DNA of 64,000 nucleotides from Aplysia californica (taxonomy: Eukaryota; Mollusca; Gastropoda; Aplysiida; Aplysiidae), in the NCBI RefSeq assembly GCF_000002075.1, contig NW_004798364.1, positions 39,057-103,056 on the forward strand, read 5' to 3'. Below are positions 55,699 to 64,000 of this stretch, in pieces. Each line of letters begins with the position of its first letter. The stretch's first letter is position 1. The notes below the pieces were generated by a model. That model was not told where the DNA came from. It ran no database searches and worked only from the letters and a program-made list of their open reading frames with translations. Made by a program: the position numbers and the translations under genes.

Positions 55699-56017
55699 AA
55701 CATTACATGTTATCTAGTATTTCCATCTGATGTGATGTTGTAATTTGTATCCCAGTCAGTCCAGGATGGCCCTGACGTGTAGCGATGAAGGATCCCACTT
55801 TCTCAATACATGACATAATTATGTTGCTAATTTGTGTTGATGGGGCATAATGATAAAGCACAAAAAGTGATAAGCCCAGTACCCGGTACATTTAAATATA
55901 ATATAATATATATATACCTCTCTCCCCCCATGGAAAAGGGAGGGGTGGGGGGGTTGAATTGAGTTTATCGACCATCTCCATCCTGCATCTTGGATTTTAT
56001 AATTACAGTTACAGTTA

Positions 56018-56236
56018 CAGTGCTGCCTCTTTATAATGACCTTCGATTTAACGACATCCTCTGTATAGCGACATGGTAGTCAGGTCCCGATTTTTTTCTT
56101 TATACTGGTATATACACACACATACATATAGGCTATCTCATTAAATTAGTAATTTTTGGATGCCTCTCTGTAACGACAACTCTCTATTACGACTTTTTAA
56201 TGGTCACAACAATGTTGTTATGGAAAGGCTGCGCTG
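56018..56236. mobile_element. Pogo-like MITE, 219 bp (diverged copy)
   Basis: Bounded by TA. Ends CAGTGCTGCCTCTTTATAATG and, reversed, CAGCGCAGCCTTTCCATAAC. Inner GCGACATGG and CTCTCTGTAACGAC motifs. Same family as 58792-58982. Confidence 0.65.
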
Positions 56237-56667
56237 TATTAGACTAATCATATCCCGCATAACCCTGGTTGGCCCTGGCTGGAGGGAAGACGCAGCTTAG
56301 CTCTCAAATGATCATAGTCATAGTCATATCACATTGTCAGTGACAGAGTGAGTTAGCATAGGCGATCAATGCAATACATTTGTGTACATAATACATGATG
56401 TATTATGTATTAATTATCATGATACAATCATGTTGTTAGACACGAGAATCTTTACGTTCCAACTTGGGAGCCAAGCTTGAAGCCCTAACGAGTTACCCCT
56501 GAACTTGGGTTTGTGAGGAGTTCATGCATGGACTGGTGTCTAGCATGACATCAGGGGTTTGGTATTTACGGACAGGGTGAATGAGGCTCACTGAGCCGTA
56601 ACACTAACAGCCACATGCTAGAGAATGTCCGAGTCAGTGGCTCTTGACTTTTGTTATCCATTGGTGA

Positions 56668-56893
56668 GTGGCGTCGGTGGCCAAGTGGCAAGGCTACCGC
56701 GCCGGACCCGTATTCTTGAGACTGCGGATTTTGAGGGTTCGAGCCTCAGCTCGGTCAGACGCTGTGTCCTTGGGAAAGGCACTTTACACGCATATCTCAT
56801 TTGGCTCGGTCCTTTTGGAGATGGACGTTAAATTCGGAGGCCCCACCTCTTAAATAACCTAAACATTGTTGATAGGGGTTTTACACCAATTCC
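56668..56893 (+). mobile_element. tRNA-derived SINE-C copy
   Basis: GTGGCGTCGGTGGCCAAGTGG (box A), GAGGGTTCGAGCCTC (box B), CTTGGGAAAGGCACTTTAC block, and CCTAAACATTGTTGATAGGG tail running into the AC microsatellite. Confidence 0.85.
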
Positions 56894-57150
<257 letters not shown>

Positions 57151-57265
57151 GTACCATTTCACTTCATGTATTTCCACTGGTAAGCAGCCAATATGACAAT
57201 AGACTTTCATACATGATGTACTGTGGGGCAACCACCGAGTTGTCTTGGCCCAGACCCTCAGACCC

Positions 57266-57786
57266 TAGATAGGGGGCTCTCGTGGCCTAGAGGTTAAGGA
57301 GTTTGCCTCTTATTGAAAGGTCCCGGGTTCGAATCCGGGTAGCAACGAAAACATTTTCTTCTCTAAAATTGTCTCCTTTCACTACCTTCTTTCCTTCTCT
57401 CTTGCAATATGCTGTCGCCTGCTTTCGTTTCCACTTTCTTCCCCAACCCCCTCACCTCCTTTGCCCCCTCCTCTGGGCTCCTGACTCTTTCTGCATCCTT
57501 GCTACTGCTACTCCTTGGCTCCTTCTTTTCTTACTGCTGTCTTTCAGCCACACCCCTGATCTTCTGGTGAAAAAGATCTACACCTAGCCTTCTCGGACAA
57601 GGGCAAAATCTTGGAGGTCCCGTGTGCAAGTTGTGCACGATAAAGAACCCTTGGTGGTCTAAAATCGATAAGAGTAGGCTTCGGCCGCCGGGCAAAATTC
57701 AAAATTTCCTACCATTTGAAAATGTTTGGTGTGTCCCGCGCGCTCATATTCATACGACATTGCATTTGCGAGCGCCGTAACCCCCC
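57266..57786 (+). mobile_element. tRNA-derived SINE-B copy
   Basis: GGGGCTCTCGTGGCCTAGAGG (box A) with GGGTTCGAATCC (box B), TTTTCTTCTCTAAAATTGTC, CACACCCCTGATCTTCTGGT, GGTCTAAAATCGATAAGAG and the CGAGCGCCGTAA tail. Same layout as 17559-18084. Confidence 0.9.
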
Positions 57787-57913
57787 CCCCCCAAACCCCC
57801 CCCCCAAAAAAACAACAACCAACAACAACAAAACAAAAAAAAAACAAAAACAAAAAACAACAAAACCAACAACAAAACAAACCTCAACAAAACAACAACA
57901 ACAGCAAACGAAA
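57781..57913. repeat. C-run and (CAA)n-rich tract
   Basis: Follows the SINE-B tail directly; probably an expanded and mutated A-rich SINE tail. Confidence 0.9.
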
Positions 57914-58176
57914 CAAACCGAGATAGCTGGGACTGTGTGAGGTTTTGGCGATACACCCAGGCAGTCTGTCTTCAACATGGATGGCAGGCATTCTGACAAC
58001 TTCATACGCCTAAACATACTAATCTGATCGTCTTTTCAGAGCTTTTCTTGGTCTTGCCGTGCCATCAAATCCATTGTACCTAGGCGAGAGAGTGAGTCTG
58101 ATGTTTGTGCCAAGAATCATAAACAAACCTGTTATGTATCTAATCATTTCACTTTTCTCGGTGAAATGGTATAGGT

Positions 58177-58392
58177 TTAACGCCCCTATCAACACTATTA
58201 GGTATTTAAGAGGCGGGGCCTCCGAGTTTAACGTCTATCTCCGAAAGGCTCGAGCCAAATGGGAAATTCGTGTAAATTAAAAGTGCCTTTCCCAAGGACA
58301 CAACGTCGGACCGAGCTGAGGCTCGAACCCCCGAAATCCGCAATGTCAAGATTACGGGTCCGGTAGCCTAACCACAAGGCTACCGACGCCAC
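58177..58392 (-). mobile_element. tRNA-derived SINE-C copy, minus strand
   Basis: Reverse complement of the 56.7-kb unit: GGTAGCCTAACCACAAGGCT at the head complement, AGGCTCGAACCC at box B, GTGCCTTTCCCAAGGACAC in the body. Confidence 0.85.
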
Positions 58393-58791
58393 TTCTTTTC
58401 TCTGTAGTCTATGCCCATCAAAATCATTTGGCGATGGATGAGTGTGCTGACAACAGGCTGTGAGCTGTTAGCACAAACCTGCATAGATCTACATGTAGGT
58501 GGCCATGAGGGTTGGTCGTTTCTTTACCGAATTGAGGTAAAAGTGAAGGTGTGATCCGGTAGCACCCATGGTATCTGAGCAGCCTTACTGTTCACCCCAC
58601 AAGGGGAAGGGTCTGGAAAAGAAGCCATTATTATAATAAAGAAAGCTGACTTCATTTACTCAGTAGTCAGACTGTTTCTGCACGATCAGTAGGGATGCCA
58701 TGCCACAATTATGTGGCCGAAACAATAAAACAAAACTGATAAAAATTGGTTGCTGGAACATTCGTACACTTCAGTTCATGTAGGATTACTA

Positions 58792-58982
58792 CAGTGCAGT
58801 CTCTCTATAACGACATCGTCTGGACCAGAAAAAAAAATGTCGTTCGAGAAAGTTGTCGTTATAGAGAGGCAACCAGGATTAATACATGTATTACTAACGA
58901 TATAAAAGGAAAAAATGGGACCTGGACACCGTGTTGCTATACAGAGGATGTCGCTCGAAGGTCGTTATAGAGAGGCTGCACG
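58792..58982. mobile_element. Pogo-like MITE, 191 bp
   Basis: TA at 58790-58791 and 58983-58984. Ends CAGTGCAGTCTCTCTATAAC and, reversed, CGTGCAGCCTCTCTATAACG. An inner copy GTTGTCGTTATAGAGAGGC makes a fold-back inside the left half. Confidence 0.75.
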
Positions 58983-59084
58983 TAGTATAATGGCTCCAAT
59001 CTTGAAAGGACAGCGATCATTCCAATGGAGCTCAGCTTTTATAACCTCAAAATCGTTGCTTCAGAGACAAAGTTGACAGTCTGC

Positions 59085-59300
59085 AATACATTATTCTGTG
59101 GTCCCAACTCAATTGTACGGTGCCGAGACCTGGGCGGTTTACCAACGCCATGCCAAGAAGCATATTATATTCATTTCCACATATAATGCCTCAGGAGAAT
59201 GATTGGCAGTAAATTTTTATGACCAGATATTACCAGCTACCAAATTTCGCAAAAAGGCAAATGCCGACAGTCTGTTTCCTAAGCTCTAAAGGACCCAAAA
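59085..59300 (+). mobile_element. LINE ORF2 fragment (region before the C-terminus)
   Basis: VVPTQLYGAETWAVYQRHAKK and, after a frame change, FYDQILPATKFRKKANADSL, matching LLYACETWTVYQRHARKLN...WQDKIPDTEVLKRAN in LINE polymerases. It comes from the part just upstream of that preserved at 26573-26790, perhaps the same family. Confidence 0.78.
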
Positions 59301-60169
59301 GGATGCTTGATTTCAGAATGCCAAAACAAAATCCCTAATTTGATTATATTCTGAACCGTCCCCCGGGAAGCGTAAAGTTGGCGCCCCTCCCCCCCCCCAC
59401 CCCCGGGAAAAAGGGCTACAAAGTTAAAGACACCCTGAACATTTTTCTGATGGACTTCAGCATAAATTCTTCGACATGGGAGAGCCTATAGCTCCTGACA
59501 TAACCATCCATATTTTGGAGAGCAACAGTCACAGTGGGCGGCAATTCATATGAGTATGAGGCTTCACAAAATTTAATAACAAATCTGAAACCAAGAGAGA
59601 AGCCCGCAAGCTGCACACATCCACAAGTGGAAATATAGCTTTTGAATGCTTAAAATGCGGCAACATTCTTTCAGCCAGACTGAAAACCTTTAATTCTTCT
59701 ACCTTTATTTCGTTTGAGAAAAATTTACTTTGCGGATGCATCGGTCATCGTCTGACATTGACGGACGAACTATAATTGTTATTATTTTTTGTTATTTGTA
59801 CTATTGGGCTACTATTATAAAGTTACTGTGACATTCAATCAATTTCGATAAAATATGATTACATGTACTGACATGAACATACTCCCCCCTCCCCCAAAGC
59901 GCAAAAAGACCAGCTGATTTAATGTGCTTATAGTTTTACTGATTTAAGTATTATGATAATGATGTGTAACTGACTGTGTACCCGCTTTTGCATCTCGCTG
60001 CAATACACAATGTTCATGAAGTATTGCGTTGATCAAGACTGCCCTCTGTGTTATATTATAACGTTTGGGCTCTTCACTTTTTCAATCACAAGATGTTAGT
60101 TCATTCCCTAATGGGAAGTTTTTAATTATTTTTTAGTGTTTATCATTTTTTTTTTTTTACATCTATTGT

Positions 60170-60555
60170 TTTATGGCGCTCGCAACTGCATAAAGTCACA
60201 TGAACGTGCGGGACACACCAAACATTTTCAATTGGTAGGAAATTTTGAATTTTGCCCGGTAGGCGGCCAAAGCCTACGCTTATCGATTTTAGACCATCAA
60301 GTGATCTTTAACGTACGCAACTTGCACACGGGCCCTTCGAGATTTTTCGCCCTTGTCCGAAAAGGCTAGGTGTAGATCTTTCCTACCAGAAGATCAAGGG
60401 TGTGGCTGAAAGACAGCAGTAAGAAGAAGCCAAGAAGTAGCAGTAGAAAGGCTGCATAAAGAGTCAGGAGCCCAGAGGAGGGGGCAAATGAGGTGGCAGG
60501 GTGGGGAAGAAAGAGGAGACGAAAGCAGACGACAGAACATTGCTAGAGAACAGGA

Positions 60556-60556
<1 letters not shown>
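60170..60556 (-). mobile_element. SINE-B copy, head replaced by a GT microsatellite
   Basis: From the tail complement TGGCGCTCGCAACTGCATAA through TTGCCCGGTAGGCGGCC, CGCCCTTGTCCGAAAAGGC and GGGTGTGGCTGAAAGACAGC; the tRNA head is absent where (GT)n begins. Confidence 0.85.

Positions 60557-60624
<68 letters not shown>
60557..60624. repeat. (GT)n microsatellite
   Basis: About 33 GT units at the broken edge of a SINE-B copy. Confidence 0.97.
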
Positions 60625-60625
<1 letters not shown>

Positions 60626-61750
60626 TATTCTTCACGTTAACTGTGTTGGTTGGGCGTAGAACAAGTTCCATCTTTCAATCAGGCTAGATCTAGATCTTCT
60701 TACGATACGGATGCAGCTTTTTCACAGCAGCCAACAATAAAAGCAGAGAAGTCAGATCCTGTATTGTACATGTCATGATCTTTATTGTTTGTAATTTTAA
60801 ACATTTTTTTTTAGTTTTATGAGTTCTTTCAAGTTAACATCAAAACAATTCTAATATAGTGACATTCAACGTTGAAATGAAGTTCAAACAAATAGATGAA
60901 AATAGGAATATATGTAAAGCGTCTTTGCTCATGAGGATGATTAAGTATTACGGAGTTCTGTCCCCTGCTCACAGAGGCTGATGCCCAACAACATAATATT
61001 ATATAAAAGAAAGGCTACAGCTTACAACTAAAACACAGAAACTCACATTCACTGTCTGTCCTCTGTACGTATTGGTTCTTTTTACTAAATGCAATTTAAC
61101 TCTAATGCCCACAACAAGAAGTACATGTACTGGCATTAAAAAAAAATGTTAACTCTACACTACGAATTTTGCAAAAGGCAATTGCCGCAATACAAAGAAA
61201 GTAAACCTTCTAAGTTGAATCTATTATTTTAACATTTTGATACCCCTGTCCCCCTTAAAAAAACAAAAACAAGAACCCAAACAATTAAACAAATTTAATG
61301 TTCAAATAAGAACCAATTGTCCCTTGAAGTTTAAGCTTGAATGGTGTACTGTAAGCTTTCAGCATTACGGTACATTAGTATAACAATATTTTGTACTCCA
61401 AATGCGACAACTCCCTGATGTAGTTCATGTAATAACTGAAAAACCAAACGTGCACACTTTAATAGTTAAGCGGTCCCATGGACTAACACTACTAACAGTT
61501 GTATTGTAATTTTATAAAAGACAATTGTGATGCATACTGAAATCAGAATTAAGAGATTATGATGCATTGTACAATATTATGTATCTTTGATACTTTTTGG
61601 TTCTCTCTGGTATTGTTTTCTTACCACTACAGTTTCTCATCCCCAATCAAACTTCACATCACGAGAGACCTGTTTTAAAGCGTACAACTCTTGCAGCTCT
61701 TGGTTTAGATTCTTGAGTGTTGAGGTATCCATCTGTCTCCTGCCCGGGCA

Positions 61751-61809
61751 GTATTGCATACAGACGTAAGCCATTTTTGAGGCCTTTGAGATACGTCTGT
61801 ATGCAATAC
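61751..61809. repeat. Perfect 18-bp inverted repeat with 23-nt loop
   Basis: GTATTGCATACAGACGTA at 61751-61768 and its exact complement at 61792-61809; weaker CCCGGG/CTGGG pairing continues outside. Confidence 0.92.
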
Positions 61810-61824
61810 CTGGGATATTCTGAA

Positions 61825-62058
61825 GTTTTATATTAAAAGACTGTATATCCAGTTTTGGACGAAATTGAGTTATCGATTCCACCTGATAGAAATATAAAAC
61901 CAAGCGAACGTTTCTGTTTTAGTTGGTCTCGATATCTTAATAAATAACGCGGGAAACGTGCTTTGAAGAATTCCAAAGGTGTTTAGAGGCAAAAATGTGT
62001 TATTTTTTCTTTCCTGAACATTTTAAGAAAATGGATATACAGTCTTTTAAATTAAAAC
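61825..62058. repeat. 27-bp near-perfect inverted repeat spanning 234 bp
   Basis: Positions 61825-61851 and 62032-62058 are complementary at 25 of 27 positions (core AAAAGACTGTATATCCA). Possible MITE. Confidence 0.8.
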
Positions 62059-62074
62059 CCCAGTGTTGTGTCCC

Positions 62075-62177
62075 GAACAGCCCTGGTTAGCCGCTGACAG
62101 TAGTGACAGGCAGAGCCGTAACGATCTGCCTTCTAAGTCTATCAATTCTGAATTGCGTCGATGGAGGTGTAAAACAT
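62075..62177 (+). mobile_element. SINE 3' fragment
   Basis: CCCTGGTTAGCCGCTGACAG and ATTGCGTCGATGGAGGTGTA resemble the SINE-E 3' half (GGTTGGCCCTGGCAGAC and TTGTGTTGATGGGAGCGTT). Confidence 0.5.
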
Positions 62178-62660
62178 AGAATTTTACAATTACAACTTTT
62201 GGCAGTTCTCATACTAACTTTTGACATTTGTACATGTATCGGCAACATAGCTGAACGGCGCTGTATTACACACATGTATAATCGCTATAGTGCGTTACAT
62301 TGCATCTGTTTTGTGGTTATTGAGGCCGGAGATAAGGATGAAATCCCACTAGAAAGGGCCCCCCTTGTACTTGTACGAAATGTCATGTTTTTGTTTATCC
62401 AGCTGGGATGGCCGGTCGTTGGAGAAAGTGGACTGAGTCTATTCTTTAGTCCTTGCAAAATTCTACTACTACTGGTACAAATTGTTACCTCAGCCACTGC
62501 TATTTTCAACCGGACCAAGCACATAAATTTCCTGTTTGATTTTGATCCACAACGACCCCAGAAAACTACATGTATACTCCTAAGGTTTACTCTTACAAGA
62601 CAACTGAAAACTGGCAAGTTTTCATGTAGCACACATGTAATCCCCCACCCCACCCCATAA

Positions 62661-62733
62661 AACAACAACAACAATAACAACAACAAAAAAAAAAACCAAC
62701 AAAAAAACCAACAACAAACCAACAACAAAAAAC
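62661..62733. repeat. (CAA)n-rich tract
   Basis: Imperfect AAC/CAA repeats after a CCCCA stretch. Confidence 0.9.
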
Positions 62734-63062
62734 CACCCCAGAAAAAAACCCTTTCAAAATCTACAAAAACCCAGAGAGGTAGCTTTCAAAATAAATGAAA
62801 TATCAATCGAACTTTATCCATTTACTTTAGAAACTTTGATCTCGCAGTGTATCTCTGTGTAATTACTGTACTCTTTCACTTCGTGAGTTCGGCCCAAGTG
62901 AAACAGAGGACGACGATGATTGAGTTTATGAATGTGTTAGTACTGTAGCTATTGTAGCCAATGATGCATAAATGATTCTATTGGTATCACTTTAGCTGGA
63001 TATTGTGCTAACAATTTATACGATAGTGTTATTGAAGCTCGTAAGCTAGATGATCCTCAGAA

Positions 63063-63106
63063 AACAACAACAACAACAACAACAATAACAACAACAACAA
63101 CAACAA
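63063..63106. repeat. (AAC)n microsatellite
   Basis: About 14 AAC units with one AAT. Confidence 0.93.
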
Positions 63107-63757
63107 ATACACAGCTTATCTTTCATCTCTCACTCTGGCTTGCAGTTTTATACGCACAGACTGGACAAAAAGTGACACTTTATTTCAGTTACGCTCCTGT
63201 TTTCCGAGGAAATGAAACAGACAGAAGATCACGAAAAGAATGGTACCAATATACAAAGCATATTTTGAGGACAAACAAACAAATAAACAGAGATACATGT
63301 ACACCATTTTGTGAATATACTAGGTAGTTGGTTCTTGGTTGGAAACTGGGGGCGGGGGTGGGGGGGGGGGGGGGGGGAGTCGAAAGTTGGGTACACTGAA
63401 CCGCGCTGTTGGTACTCTGTTTGAAAACTACACCAGAAGCGTATAAGGTAAATGTATATTGTATTGTACAAGTAATGGGTACGCATTTAAAAAAAAAGAT
63501 TAAAAATTCACGATACTAATTGTTATCAAAGCTCTCTCATCCACACCAATGTATTATCTGAAGGACAAATTGCTAACTATGTTTCGCTTTCACTTGTTCA
63601 TCAAGCATACTTCAACATGTTTACACGTCGACGGCGTTGTGCTCTAATCGTGTACGTGGGGGAAAATAGATCAACGTGTTATTGCTCTGCGATAACCCAA
63701 CCATTGCTGACGTCGATCTACAGGTCCTCAATAAAAATCAAGAGTCGACGGCTTTTT

Positions 63758-63960
63758 TTAACGCTCCCATCAACACAATAAGATCTTACTGGAGATGGGC
63801 TTCTGACCATGTCTGCCAGGGCCAACCCGGACTGAGAAGGACACAATATCCTAACAGAAAGTGAAAGAACACTCGATAATGATTTCCTCAACTCGGGAAT
63901 CAAACTCAAGTCTCCTGCATGTGACAGCGAAGCCACTAACCGCTACACCACAGACGTCGG
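63758..63960 (-). mobile_element. tRNA-derived SINE-E copy
   Basis: Minus-strand head CCGACGTCTGTGGTGTAGCGG (box A), GAGTTTGATTCCCGAGTTG (box B), AGTCCGGGTTGGCCCTGGCA and TTGTGTTGATGGGAGCGTT tail. Confidence 0.82.
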
Positions 63961-64000
63961 TGAGTCGGTATGTGCTACTTGCATACACATTAAGCCTAGA

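Noticed and set aside
57266-57350. tRNA-like sequence with A and B boxes
   Set aside because: It is the head of a SINE with a 500-bp body and common tail, not a tRNA gene; the same applies at 18005-18084, 56668-56760 and 63870-63960.
62103-62660. A 185-codon open frame on the plus strand
   Set aside because: It begins inside a SINE fragment and ends in CAA/CCCCA low complexity; hydrophobic but without recognisable domains or splice context.

Overview
The window looks like animal nuclear DNA from a lophotrochozoan, most likely a gastropod mollusc. This is inferred from AT-rich intron-bearing genes, abundant tRNA-derived SINEs, CR1/jockey-like LINE relics, small DNA transposons and long microsatellites; the species cannot be named from sequence alone. 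A 100-N assembly gap lies at 20009-20108.

Three protein-coding genes can be supported. (1) Positions 1-14218, plus strand: the 3' part of CHAF1A (p150, large subunit of chromatin assembly factor 1). Twelve coding exons join in frame into 881 codons plus a stop. They cover the charged KER region, a PCNA-binding-like FF motif, the acidic ED region and the C-terminal domain; the N-terminal exons lie upstream of the window. (2) Positions 27576-35111, minus strand: a seven-exon gene for a 521-residue secreted or ER-luminal JmjC/cupin_8-type 2-oxoglutarate oxygenase. It has a signal peptide, an HxD...H iron triad, an EF-hand-like loop and a C-terminal KRDEL retention signal. (3) Positions 46651-52017, plus strand: an intronless coding exon for a 1788-residue multi-C2H2 zinc-finger protein, possibly of the ZNF532/592/687 type, with a 12-residue tandem repeat in its disordered N-terminal half.

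The rest is intron and intergenic DNA dominated by repeats. 14.2-27.5 kb holds a 930-bp inverted-repeat element, a Tc1 transposase fragment, a full-length 526-bp SINE with perfect target duplications, a TTAA-flanked MITE, nested SINEs, a LINE 3' fragment and a mariner relic ending in the 3' UTR of the JmjC gene. 35.1-46.5 kb holds a two-copy tandem repeat with G/C-rich palindromes, a CR1-like LINE relic and a zone rich in TAGATC hexamers. 52-64 kb holds several SINE families, pogo-like MITEs, very long TC, AC/TA and GT microsatellites and a nested inverted repeat.

CHAF1A acts in replication-coupled nucleosome assembly and the zinc-finger protein is presumably nuclear, whereas the JmjC protein is predicted to act in the secretory pathway. 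I see no evidence that the three form a functional cluster. No RNA gene, CRISPR array or intact autonomous mobile element was identified.
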